Below, one piece after another: positions 24,179 to 35,813 of a DNA stretch of 64,000 nt. Position numbers and translations under genes: made by a program. Under the pieces are notes generated by a model. It worked only from the letters and a program-made list of their open reading frames with translations, ran no database searches and was not told the origin of the DNA. Location of the stretch: contig MU385723.1 in NCBI GenBank assembly GCA_022497155.1, positions 620,001 through 684,000 on the forward strand. Direction: 5' to 3'. Position 1 is the first letter of the stretch, and every line of letters starts with the position of its first letter. This DNA is from Whalleya microplaca. Its lineage: Eukaryota > Ascomycota > Sordariomycetes > Xylariales > Xylariaceae.

Positions 24179-26242
24179 TCATGCTAGTTTCCTCTCAGTA
24201 ATCCTCACCAGCATACCCTTCTGGAAGAACATGTTGGTGTTGATAACATGCGGCATCGGGTTCCTCGGGTCTATAAGCGTGAAGTCGAAATACCGGAACA
24301 GCTAAACAACAACAACACCACATCAGCATATCAGTCTAAACTCCCTACCACAACCACAAGTGTGCAGAGTAAAATTAGGTGAAATTCATGGAACAACTCA
24401 CCTCGACATACACCTTATTCAGCTCCATAAACGCGACGCTCTTGCCGCTGCACCCCCAGCGCCCGTACCCGAACAGCAGCTCGACGGTCTGCACCATCTC
24501 GCGGCGCTTCTCCTCGGCGATACCCAGCCACCGCTCGGGCCGGAACACGTCTGCGTCCACGCCGAACACCGCCGTCGAGCGTTGGGTTGAGAGGAAGTTG
24601 TGCGCGATCCGCGTCCCGCCCGGGATCCATTTCCCGAGGATCGTGTCGCCGCCGGGGGGAACCTGCTTCATTGCGAGACCGGAGAAGGGCGGGTTCATGC
24701 GTAGGCCTTCGTAGATCACGGCCTAAACGGTATAAGCAATGAGAGGTTAGGAACCAGTGATTACCTCCTGTGTATATTAAAGTAGGTGGGTGGGAATTAA
24801 ACATACCTGTAGGTACTCCAACTGCCTCCCCTCGTCCGCTCTAATGGGACTCGAGACCCGCCCGGCCGCGATGGCGGCGTCGATCTCGCGCTGCAGGCGG
24901 ATGTACGAGAGCGGCGACGCGAGCAGGTTGACCATGGTCCCGCGGATCGCCGTCGCGGTCGTGTCGGAGCCCGCGATGATCTGGAAGAGGATCTCGGACT
25001 CGCACTGCCGCTGCGAGAGACCGTGTCTGACGAACGAGCCCTAGATGTGTGGATACATAGTAAGCATGAAAGCCGAGATGAGAGGGGGGGGGAAAGGGGG
25101 AAAATGGGGGAGGAAGGAGGAAGAGAGCTCCTACCAGCATGTCCTTCCGGTCCTTGGCATCGGTGCCGTAGCGCTCGCCTGCGACTTTCGACGCAACCCT
25201 GTGGAGAGGTGATGTGTAAGCAACTGTCTAATTGTTTCACTTTCGGTGGAAGGGGTAGGTATAGGTGCTGCTTGAACGACTTACGCCAACATCTTGCCCA
25301 TGCCCTTCTTGTCCGTCGGCTTCGGGCCGATGAACTTGAGCACGAATGGGTGGTAGAAGATGCGCGAGAGCCAGGGGATGTCCCCCATCATCACCATCGT
25401 GGGGACGTGCTCCTCCGAGGACGCGATGTACTTGTGCACGTCGGAGTCTGTGTCTATGAAGCCGAATTCCTTGCCGTACTATGGCCGTCAGGGGTTAGCG
25501 GTTGTACACTCTAATGTTAGAGCATAATAGAGCAGATGAATGACCTAGTGGGCACTCATGATCTTCCTCTAATGGACAGACATCTAAGGAGACGACGGGC
25601 GGCAGGCCTCTTGAGATTCAGATATAAAAGGGATAAAAGGGGGGAAACGGAACTCACCGCGATTTTAGTAATAGCATCAAGCGTGAAGAAATTAACACGA
25701 ATAGCGAAGTCCATAGGTCTCAGGACATCATCAGTCGAGATATACTTGCGCCTGATAAGCGCCACGAAGTTATTCAGCTGGATATCGATATCAGTCTCGA
25801 TGTCCGGGTTCTCCTTCCCGCCATACCCGTAGGCCAACTGCGCCTTCATGCGGTCGTGGGCGACGGTATCCACGGTGCTGAAGAGCGACGGCTGGTACGG
25901 GTCCATGCGCATGGCATTGTACCAGGAAGAGCGTCCGTAGGTCGAGCGCGCGGCCCCCATCCGCCGCGTCACCTCCGGGTCGTCCGTGATCAGATCATTG
26001 GGCCCGATCCGGGCTAGGGGCCCGTACTTTTGGTTGATCGCCCGGTACCGCGCCGACTGCCTGTGGGAAAGGGTTATACGCAACATGTACAAGTACGTCC
26101 ATGATGCGAGCCAGGGCCCGTCCACGTGCCGCAGTCGGTACCAGGCGGAGATGTAGGAGTAGAGGACGCCGAGACCGAATAGACCTGCTAGGATGGGTAC
26201 TAGGAGTGAGCTGGAGAGGACGCCGTCGAGTTGAGGGGCCAT
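24179..26242 (-). CDS. Cytochrome P450 monooxygenase, pisatin-demethylase-like group
   Basis: Microsomal class II P450, 506 aa. Six exons (complement): 25658-26242, 25285-25478, 25135-25198, 24807-25040, 24402-24722, 24179-24301. An N-terminal membrane anchor (about 9-30) is followed by the basic/Gly-Pro hinge RHVDGPW. The I-helix oxygen-binding motif is AGSDTT (304-309), the K-helix ExxR is EGLR (364-367), the PERF-type motif is RPERW, and the heme loop is FGYGRWGCSG with ligand Cys450. The helical layout and fully retained motifs indicate a functional enzyme. Overall wording (YGRSSWYNAM, ITKIAYGKEFGF) resembles fungal pisatin demethylase and benzoate-hydroxylase-like P450s, used in detoxification or secondary metabolism. 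The substrate cannot be read from sequence. It is divergent from an SDR gene 2.2 kb away. Confidence 0.94.
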
Positions 26243-28462
26243 GGCGGTGGTTTCTCAGGAGAAGTACAGTAGTAGTGGATGAGTATAATGAGGATTATAC
26301 TGAGGCCGGTTCAAGTTCGACTTGCCAATACCACCTTATATAGTAAATCACATCCATTTTAACGGGTTTGTATTGGATGCCCGAGCCAGCTTCACACATG
26401 CCAGCCTTCAAATGCTTCCCACACCCAATGGATGTCGATATGCAACCCAAAATGATTGTTTCGGCCATCTACCGGGCTTTCAACATTTCTGTTCATCTGC
26501 ACATAAGCTAAAGCTCACAAGGGGCTTCTTCGTCGTTCTGCGATTGGATCGGTCAAGGGCAGACGGCATACCCACCACTATAGGAGCCAATTAAAGTTTC
26601 TATATGACAGTCAAGCCATGCTGCACGAGGCGTCAGCAGAAATTGGGGTCATTGGAGTGGACGGCTTCGCACATGTAGCCTCGTTTTCAACGTGCAAAGA
26701 AGAGATAGGATGTATTTTAGAGACACACTATATACATCGGAAGCATAGAGCTCGATATGGCAAGTAAAAAGCACTGGCTGCGTAGGCAACCGATGTTCCA
26801 CGAGATTCTCGTAACAAGCAATTCATAGCGACGATTCCAATCTACGACGGCAATAGTTAGTATAGGTATGGTGAGCATGGGAATATTATCATCTGTAGAT
26901 ATGGACGTAACGAAAGGGCGTACAACAGTGCCGAAGAACCTGCATTGCATGACAGCTTGACGTAGTATGGTCTGACTAAGCTCTACGAATATAACTTCAA
27001 CCGACTAAATAGCGACGGTGATACACGGGTTTTAACGTCGAATAGTCACATTTCCCGCGGAAAAGGGGGTAACACATCTTGGTAAGCGCGTTAGTGCCAT
27101 TAGATAACACACAGAGATCTCGAGATGGTGCATGGTAGCAGGGGTTCCGACTGAAGATCTATGTATGTAAGAAAGGTGCCCACCAAGGCTAGGCCTTGCA
27201 TCTCGTGATGCGGATGTTCACTATTCATTTATACCCACTGGGCAACAGGACCACCTATAAGGTTGTATAATCAGCAAGACCCCCTTTCCACCAATTGGAT
27301 TGCGAAGCATAGTATTGTCCTTCGGCGTTTTGTTTAGATAAGCTTATACATCTAGGTATTATCTCGACAAAGATAACAGGACAAAATAAGAGAATATCTC
27401 ATATCTCACCCATTTATCCGAAATAGTGCCTTTCTACTCAGCTTGTCTTATCAGTCTTCAAGGTGGATATAAGGCATCGTGTCATGTATATATAAACTTG
27501 AAGAATAATAACCGCTTCAACGCTTGCATTGCGACTTAGCATGGTTTTCCTCGTCATGACAGCTTTCTACCAAGTCATTACTTTACTTTTCAGCGCTATG
27601 TCACTTCATTCCGATTCTCTTGCATTAAAAGCAGCAACCATCGCTGGTGACGAAAGGTCTGTGAGAAAAGTGGCAGGCCTACGAGCAAATATGAGTCGCC
27701 GGCGTTGAGCAGAATGAAAGAGAGCACTTATAACATTACGTAACCGTAAGTGAATGCGTACTATATTGAATCAGAAATCAATATGTGATATTAAACAATG
27801 TAAGTTGTCTAAAGTTGGTATTAAGAAGCAGATATGCGATATATGTGGCAAAGCAAGATGATATATCCTCTCTTGTAATGCTGGTGTTAATTGAATGTTA
27901 TTATATGATGTTGTTATGCGGCATTATCCTTGTACCAAGAGCCGCGGTTGTGGTCGTAGTCCAACACCAAACTAGGAACGTAGCTATAGCTTCTACTACC
28001 TACTCCACCAACATTGGCAGCGGATTTAGGATTCTTAAACTATCCTTAGTGCCGGAATTAAGGTACCTCGAATACCGTGAGTTGCTTCCAGTTCCACGAC
28101 GACGCGGCGAATATCATTCACTACAAGCTAGTCTTGCTATTCAATGCAGAAAGGCTAATACAAACCGGTTGGAACCTGCTAAAATGTCACGATAAAACCA
28201 TGCCGTACCCACCCTTCATAGAACCCTCCAGAGCTGTAGACCCCGTAATAAGTGTTTGAGATGTTAGATGTGCAACATTCTGACGTCAGTATGGACGAAG
28301 TAGCCGCAAGAATACTGGTCCTGTAGCCCAGATAAAAGGGCAGCTAGTCCTCTCTGTTTCCTTAGGTCATTCACATAGAGATAGGACATTAGCTTTCGTC
28401 CATACTTGAGAAAACGACAACAATATAATCCATTCAGTCTTAAATCCGTTATAACCGTCAAG
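26243..28462. promoter_or_regulatory. AT-rich divergent interval between P450 and SDR
   Basis: This 2.2-kb AT-rich spacer holds the promoters of the P450 (-) and SDR (+). Open frames (for example 27785-28195) have no recognisable features or splice partners. Stop codons and TpA steps are dense, in keeping with old mutation of non-coding DNA. No gene supported. Confidence 0.55.
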
Positions 28463-29766
28463 ATGGCATTGGTATCACCCGTTCCCTTCCCACTCACTGG
28501 CCGCTATGCCGAGCGTAATAAGTGGGAGAACCTGAACGGTCCCGGAGACTCCCGGGTCACGGGACAGCAAATCGTGGAAGACGAAGGCCTTGTCGGAAAG
28601 CTGAGTGATAAAGTCATCCTGATCACCGGCGTGTCCTCGGGCGTGGGTCCGGAGACCGTTCGCGTCCTGGCTTCGACTGGGGCAACTATATTCGGAACGG
28701 CAAGGAAGATGGACAAGGCGAAGGAGGCTCTGGGCTCACTGCTCGATACTGGCCGCGTCCATCTCCTGGAGATGGACCAGACCGATCTCGCCAGCGTTCG
28801 AGCGTGCGCTGCCGAGTTCCGGAAGCAGAGCAGCAAGCTCAATATTGTGATCAATAACGCCGGAGTTAGTAAGTAATCCCACAACAGATCTCCTCTCTCT
28901 GGTCTGCCTCGAGAGTGATGGTTTCCCGGATCGAGCTCATCCGCGAGTGCTTTCACTCCCAAGATATAGCTAAACTCCTGACAACCCCTAATATACCCCC
29001 TAATACTTCCCCTGGGATGAAATAACAACTGACTAAGTTCGCCGTAGTGAAAACCCCAGAGGGACGAACCAAAGACGGCTTTGAGCTGCAATTCGGAACC
29101 AACCACCTGTCGCACTTCCTCCTCTTTTACCTTCTCAAGGACCTCCTCCTGGCCAGCTCGACGCCCGAGTTCCACTCCCGCGTCGTCAATGTGTCGTCCT
29201 CAGGGCATCGCCTGTGTCCCGTGCGCTTCGACAACCTGAACTTCGAAGGCGAATACAATGCCTGGGCCGCATGTACGTTCCTGCCTACCTAACCAAGCCA
29301 TCCCTCCCCTACATACATACCTCCAGCTCTCGACGAAACCAAAAATTGACTGACTAACTCAACCCCTATAGACGGACAGTCCAAGACCGCCAACATCTAC
29401 ATGGCGAACCAGATCGAGCGCCTGTACGGCGCACAGGGCCTGCACGGGTACAGCCTAAACCCGGGCACGTTCATTAGCCCGAACCTGCAGAAGTTCGCGC
29501 TGGAGGAGCTCGAGGGCACCAAGGGCAGCGAGCGCCAGACCAAGTACTTCGAGAGCCTGCAGCAGGCGACCGCGACCAGCGTCTACGGCGCCATCTCGAA
29601 GGACCTCGAGGGCCGCGGGGGCCTGTACCTCGAGGGTGCGTCCGTCGCGGGGCCCATGCCCGCGGATGGTGATCCGGTCGAGTTCGGGTACGGGTCGTGG
29701 GCGTTCGATCCGGCGAGCGAGGAGAAGCTGTGGGAGGTTAGTAAGAAATTGGTTGGGGTTGAGTGA
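28463..29766 (+). CDS. Short-chain dehydrogenase/reductase, retinol-dehydrogenase/WWOX-like type
   Basis: NAD(P)-dependent oxidoreductase of the classical SDR fold, 341 aa, from exons 28463-28868, 29048-29272 and 29372-29766. About 48 residues precede the Rossmann motif TGVSSGVG (55-62; the usual form ends GIG). NNAG is at 131-134, the catalytic Ser lies in VVNVSSSG (about 183-189), and YGQSK at 211-215 carries the Tyr/Lys pair. NHLSHF supplies the structural Asn region. The motif set is complete, so it is likely active. Sequence style (PEGRTKDGFELQFGTNHLSHF) is that of fungal proteins annotated as retinol dehydrogenase-like or WW-domain oxidoreductases, with broad carbonyl/alcohol substrates. 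The start is the ATG in AAGATGGC. It may act with the divergent P450 on one compound; that is inference. Confidence 0.92.
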
Positions 29767-30609
29767 TGTGGTGTATATAAGTACGGGGTATGCGTTCCCC
29801 TAGCTCAACTTATAAGGCGGAAGGATTCATGAATAAATCTTTCTGGTTAGCAGCTGTGGTCTTGGCTATTGACATACATGTGATATATCATACGCATATG
29901 TGAGAAGTAGGTAAGCAAAAGTGGGTTAGGTCCATAAAGAGTTGCCTAACCCAGGGATACCTTCATTTTCAGTCAGTACTAGCAATTCTATTCAAATAAG
30001 AATTCTTTCACTTGATGGTAAGGCATGTTTACAGGAAAGAGTGAACGTACCCTATGTGCCATTATAACTATACTATTTAGAATTTGAGATAATGTCAATC
30101 AGATTTGACTACATAGAATTAGTGCGCATGTTGCGGCATTCTAAATAATCTGACGTGATAGGTTTATATAATGGCTAGGTGCTGTATGTAAGCCCTGATT
30201 AGGTTGACAGCTCTAGGTCTTACACTTTTATACAATTCTCTTTCTTCACTAGTGTGACAGCATCGCGTTAAATCTGTATTTGAACATACTAAACATAGTC
30301 GTTCTGCCGATATATTCATGAATCTTTGCTATGATTGGCGCAAGCTCGCATGTAAGAGAGATCTCTTGTCAACTCAAAATCAAATCCGCAATTATAAAAA
30401 ATCATATAGTCAACCGGTCCGGAGCACTTCCAACAACCGCTGCTCGATTCCAGCTCGTCAACAGAGTCTGAAAATCATGGCTTGAGAAACCCGCTAAAGC
30501 AAAAGTAATCCTCCGCTCTGTTCTCTTGTTTTTTTTTTTTTTTTTTTTTTGGTTCTGTTCTGTTTTTTTAATGCGTTCATGATGGCCCGTCCTTGGGTAC
30601 GTGCACGTG
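29767..30609. other. Convergent intergenic region
   Basis: An 843-bp AT-rich spacer with a run of 22 T at 30529-30550, about 60 bp beyond the stop of the minus-strand gene that follows. No gene seen. Confidence 0.6.
30529..30550. repeat. T22 homopolymer
   Basis: Twenty-two T residues on the plus strand, an A tract in the sense of the neighbouring minus-strand gene, located just past its stop. It is a slippage-prone simple repeat. Confidence 0.9.
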
Positions 30610-31348
30610 TTAGAGAGCAACATTGCCCTTGCCTCTACTACCTAATACGTCATCCACGAGCCCCTTCCAGATATCCGTCAACATGCCCTGCTCCTGCTCC
30701 GCGCCCTCGCCCCCGTGCACGAACTTGAGCTCCACGCCATCGACGCCCATGCCCTCGACCTCCGTCAACACAGACGGCGACACGGTATCCGGGTTCGCGG
30801 CAATGATGTTGATCTGCGGAGTCGCGACAGGGCCATCGCCCGCCTCGGGGGCATTGTGCGTCGTGAAGTTGTCCGGGAGCAGCGGGACACGCAGATGTGC
30901 GAACGGATCCGAGGCCGATCCCTCCAGGGCCGCCGAGCCCGGGAAGATGATCTTGTCCATGGTGTTGACGCTGGCAGGGGCAGACTGCGATGCGGACGAA
31001 GCGAAGGTCTGCATCAGGCGCATCGTGCGAGGTGGCGGGTGTGGGCGGTTCGACGAACGGGTGTAGAGATGGCGCGGGTGCTAGTGGGCAGATACATGTG
31101 AGTCACCGCTCGTCTTCTAAGCTGCACAGTGCACGGGGGACTACTGCAAGAGCTACGGTCCAGGTTGGTATACTTACATCCGGATCTATATTCCTCTCCT
31201 TGAGAAGATCTGCATATTTCCTCGAGAGGGGCGCCGACGCCTTAGAGCCGGTGAGGAGTGTGCTGGACTTGGGGACTGCAGCTGCAGTCGTGGTGCTGAT
31301 GGAGCGAGCGAGCTTCGCGACGGGAGCTGTAAGGCGGGGTCCGGCCAT
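30610..31348 (-). CDS. Putative mitochondrial protein of unknown function
   Basis: Predicted 213 aa from exons 31178-31348 and 30610-31080 (complement). The first exon ends exactly on a codon (ERNIDPD). I chose the acceptor CACTAG because it has a branch-like GTGACTCA about 18 nt upstream and joins in frame to the long second exon. The N-terminus (MAGPRLTAPVAKLARSIS...) is rich in Arg/Ser/Ala without acids, as in mitochondrial presequences. The body has a compact segment DKIIFPGSAALEG, then RVPLLPDNF and acidic C-terminal stretches ending TDIWKGLVDDVLG. I do not recognise the family and see no catalytic motif. An alternative is that the second exon begins at its own Met (31023), giving 137 aa. 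Codon pattern and the long open frame support a real gene. Confidence 0.65.
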
Positions 31349-33544
31349 TGGAGCTCTGATGGGGCTGGAGCTATGCGAGTATCGTGGAATTTACTGGTGT
31401 TTTGGATGGATAAGCCGCGATGGACGATCTGAACGATTGAGTTTCTAATGTAAGACTCAAGAGGCACTTTCAATTTAAGACAGAAAGGAGAACAAAGAGA
31501 GGAGTGAGGGGGGTTTATGGGACAGGATGGGTATTGTTGAGAGGGATCGGATGTCCGGGGTGAGCTGATGAGAGGTGTGCTAGGAGTTGTACTATCAATA
31601 ACCTATGCAGGTCTTGAGGGGCTTGCTTGTCTTCAGTAGAGTCTGATTCGTTCGGCACCACAACACCATTATTAAGAGCAAGTTGAAAGACTCACGGTTA
31701 TATATAATACATGCACACGCGGCAGATCGTGTCAGGGTGTTTAGCACTAGGCAGCTTGAATGACTTGCGTAGTCCCAGTAAGCTGATCAACGATCGTCAA
31801 CCGGAGCTATAAGAGGCAGCCTACTATCTGGCTTTATTACAATTTAACTAGATTACCGGAGCTTGAAACAAATGGCAATAGCCAAGACGAGCATATGGGT
31901 TTTAGCTAGGGATTTAATGACTGTAATGTGCAACAGATTTGGCTTCAGGACGTCCTATTTTAAGGATACGGTACACTTGTAATTCAGCCAAGCAGCCCAA
32001 GATCAATGATTGTCGAGCGACGAGTATCGTCAGTCACCTCACTGTCTAAGACGATGGTGGGGAGCGAATAGAATGTCGAAACGACTACGATTCTATGGAG
32101 AACATGTCACCGACCAACCGGTCTCTGTTCCCTGTCCGCCCCATTTCCCACCAGTTGAGATGACGGAACCCAGCCAGCAAGGTCAAGTGTCAAGTACCTG
32201 ATAACCACTCTAATAAACCCCAGACAGAGAGCTGTCTGCATGAGGTAGGTATTGAGTGATAGCGGTGAACCTTATGCCGTTCCCCGGGAGGCCTCTAGCT
32301 ACAATCAGTTTAGCGGACGAGCCAACAAAACTCTCGGCTAATCCACCTGCTATTTCTTTTGAAATTGGTAGCATTTGATTGAACAACAAGGAAGCAAGGA
32401 GTTGGAAGGTAGAGGACTGTCATCGTCGAGGAACTAGTTACACTCCTTATCTTTCGCAGCTTCAATACATAAATGTATCATTCTTGTTCATAACTAGATG
32501 AAGTATGTAATTGCTGGGCGTGCACCTTTCTGTGATGTCTGTCTACTGTAGTCGTGTGATCAGCTTCTACGTAGTAGTTCTCCCCGCATTGCATTTTCCC
32601 CGTTCCTTATTAGAGTGGTCGAACGATCGATCTGTCGTTCAAACCTTATTTTCGAATGTTAAACATACGGTCCGGAGTAAGCCATCGGGTCTGCTGCTGC
32701 GATACGCACTTCTCAGCGGGACCTGAGTCGAGCTCGAGCAATTGGAACAGAAAAGAGTCGGCTTCCGAGGTAGTATTGAACGCGTTATCGGCTTGATTCG
32801 GAGTTTCTCACCGGAACACTGAGTGCGAGTGTTTATGAGTCTCCTGCCGGATCCGAAATATATTCTGGTTTCTCCATCTGCGATGGACTCCCTTGATGTC
32901 TGTGGTTAATATGAACAATGTCGACAGATTGATCAACCATCTCATTACTGCTAGCCAGTCCGCTTTCCGTTTGAGCTCACTTCTTCTTTAAAGAGGTTCT
33001 AGATGTTGACGTTGTGAATACCGGATAGAGTTTGTTAACTTAGATCATAGGCATGAATTCAGTAACTTTCATGACGCAAAACACACTGAAGACCGGTCAT
33101 GGCCCTTGAAGTAAATCAATCATCGCAGGAGCATCGTCATCGTCACCGTCATGAACGGGCCACGATAGAATCAAAATGATGAATTATGACTTCCCTCAAG
33201 TTCTCATGTTATCCTGGCCTGGAGATGATCGATTTTTTGTTGAGTGTAAGATTAGATAAGGTCAGATACAAATCGAACGCGCGTGATTTTTATTGCAGTT
33301 TTAGAGGAATCAGAGTTATTTGAGTGTTATGGTAAATGGTTGTTAAAGATATCTTAAGGGGTTTTGAGAGGTAGGAGAAGTATATCCGTTTCTTAGAAAA
33401 ATGTACCGCGGGGTAAGTAAGTAGCCCCATTATTTTCGTAACCCAGCTGCCCAGTCAGAATAGCCATATACCCAGTCATTTGAGACGTTTCGTGCAGATG
33501 TAGTTTTTGTTTAGTAGATATTCTTCATTTCATCTTTTCAGAAC
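31349..33544. other. Divergent intergenic region before the BTB gene
   Basis: A 2.2-kb AT-rich spacer between divergent genes. Only short frames are present (32010-32201, 32511-32726), with no motifs. No RNA gene recognised. Confidence 0.55.
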
Positions 33545-34617
33545 ATGGCTACCACTCCTGCACCTCTCCCCATAGCTAGTCTACTCGGTTCGGATGACTA
33601 TAGCGACCTGACACTGGCTTGTGAGGGCCAGGAGTTTAAAGCCCATAAAGCGATCGTGTGTACCCAGTCTCCAGTTCTTGCGGCGGCACTTCGTGGGGAT
33701 TTCGAGGTGTGTCTCCATACAACTCCTTAACCAGACACTGAACCGCCCACTCACTGAAATAGGAGGCCAGAACGAATCTGGTCAACATAAATTTCGACCT
33801 CGTGACATGCAAGCAAATGATCAACTTCCTATACACTGGGCAGTATGAAGTGAGCTCGTCTGAGGAGCCAGGAAGGCCCCGCGATAAGAAGCTGAATGTT
33901 GAGGGCTTAGCTGTCATTGATGATAACGGTTGGTTCTCCAGTCCTTATATAAAAGCTATAGTTTTTGACTCATATGTAATTGATTCCCCAACAACTTTGA
34001 CAGCAGACACTGAAGCCTATGAACTAGTTTCGGAGCAGCAGAATACATCGGAACGCTTACTTTCACACGTGCGCGTGAACGCCATTGCAGACTATTATGC
34101 TGTCACTGCTCTCTGCCAGTTGGCCAACTCGAAAATCTGCGAAATAATCCAGACTGAGTGGTCACCTATCGTATTCACTAATGTTGTGAAAGAGGCTTTG
34201 AATTCTACCGGTGATGATTCATTTTACGAAATGATGGCACGTTTGGCAGCCGAGCACATCGCAGAACTGATGGAAATCGACACCTTCGTCAAATTGGAGC
34301 TTCCAAGTAACTTTGCCATGGGCCTACTTCAAAACTGTTCAAAGCGACTTGAAGAGGCCAAAAACGAAATCCAGAAAGCCAAGATGGCCAAAGCAGATGC
34401 TGACTTCCTGAGGTTGGAATTTGAAACAAGAAATAAGGAAAATGAACTCAGGCTCAATTACGTCAATGAATGCTTCGAGAACCTCAATGATATTGATCAG
34501 TGCCGAAACAGCAATTGCTCTACTGAATTCCCATTCTATATTGAGAGTAATTGCATCCTACGCTGCTCGAAGTGTAGATGTAGACATTCTTTAGATAAAC
34601 GAGGTCGGTTTCGTTAG
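33545..34617 (+). CDS. BTB/POZ domain protein with coiled coil and C-terminal Cys-rich tail
   Basis: Predicted 338 aa from exons 33545-33706 and 33763-34617. The BTB fold occupies about residues 12-90: DYSDLTLACEGQEFKAHKAIVCTQSPVLAAAL, then after the splice junction VNINFDLVTCKQMINFLYTGQY. A long linker follows, with ADYYAVTALCQLANSKI (about 175-190) matching the helical region after fungal BTB domains. A charged helix (about 245-290, KRLEEAKNEIQKAKMAKADAD...) looks like a coiled coil. The last 40 residues hold six cysteines (C301, C306, C318, C322, C325, C327), possibly zinc-binding. Many fungal BTB proteins of this layout are uncharacterised. A Cul3-adaptor or dimerisation role is family inference. 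Base composition is more AT-rich than in neighbouring genes, which suggests a less constrained, accessory gene. Confidence 0.88.
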
Positions 34618-35813
34618 GTAGAGTATATACGACCTTAGCTGCGCAGATATGCACAGAACGCTTGTCAATAATTTGCACGAAATGAAGACACAAATTTTAC
34701 GATTCTTTACTCAACATCGTAACTACGTACTGAACAGATAAATGGGTAGGGTAATTTAGATTACTCAATTGCTATTACCGTTGTGGCGTACCCAATTAGG
34801 AAACATAACGAGCACGCTAGATAGTGAAGCGTGACTGACTAGACAAGTTGTGTTGAGTACCATATCTACATGGTTTACTGTACATGTACTCGATGAAATT
34901 CATCTCATCTTTCAAGCCTATATACATCTTACGTTTCGTTTTGATGCCTCGAATTTTGCCCAATCTCTCACCTGTTCCATGCTAGTTCGGACTTGGCCAT
35001 CCGTCATTGGTGATTTGTGCCATGAGAGCAATATCTAAAGCTACTTAGCCTAGCTTTAGATTACGGAAGTATCATTTCTCGTGTATATGACGGGATCTTG
35101 CTACTAGGACCTCATCTTAAACATGATATTTGAGTAACGTCACGTTTAGAGTCTGAGTAGTCTGAGATAGGTCGAGGTGTGTAATTAAATTCTTATAAGT
35201 AGGCCCAGAAGATTACTCCCAAGAACTTCGAGATATATATGTCGAATTGAAGCTACAAACAGCTTATCGTGCTTTGAGTTCTCTTCAGCCTTTTGGAAAA
35301 ACTTCGATATCAGTCCTCAAGTGACATCATTGGACTTATTTGGGACATCGTGACTTGTTTCCGACTTCTCATTTCGCAAGTCTTTCACTCTTTGAAGGAC
35401 TTTGTTCACCTACTTTGGTACATATTCTCCCCTTTTCTTCTCTCCACTCCAGCCTCTTGTCTGACTCGAAGTAATGAACCCAGATATATTCTCAAGCCTG
35501 ACTACAAATTAGGATAGTCTTCCTAGGAAGCATAGTCGAAAAGTACAACTTCAGAGACCATTGTATTGAAGAACACTGATCTAATTTAACCTAATGCTGC
35601 TAGCGGAAACCAATGCAAAATCGTCATATTCATAAGTCGTTATCATAAGCGTTCAAGACTGTCACGACTGCACAGCGCATTCCAGACCTGTCAAATACTC
35701 ATCCCAAAGCCCCTTCTCCTCATTGCCATTACTATCACAAGCTCCCCGCTACTTCACATCACCTCAGATCCTAAGTTCAACCCCTTCGCCTTAACCTCAT
35801 CCTACACATAGCC
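34618..35813. other. Intergenic region
   Basis: A 1.2-kb AT-rich convergent spacer. The frames at 34850-35038 and 35293-35517 show no motif. No gene seen. Confidence 0.6.

Noticed and set aside
28504..29175. Minus-strand frame of 223 codons
   Set aside because: Exactly antisense to the SDR exons and an intron; a shadow of GC-rich coding sequence.
30529..30550. Poly(A) tail scar of a retroposed gene
   Set aside because: The adjacent gene model contains an intron and no target-site duplication was seen, so a simple homopolymer is the better reading.
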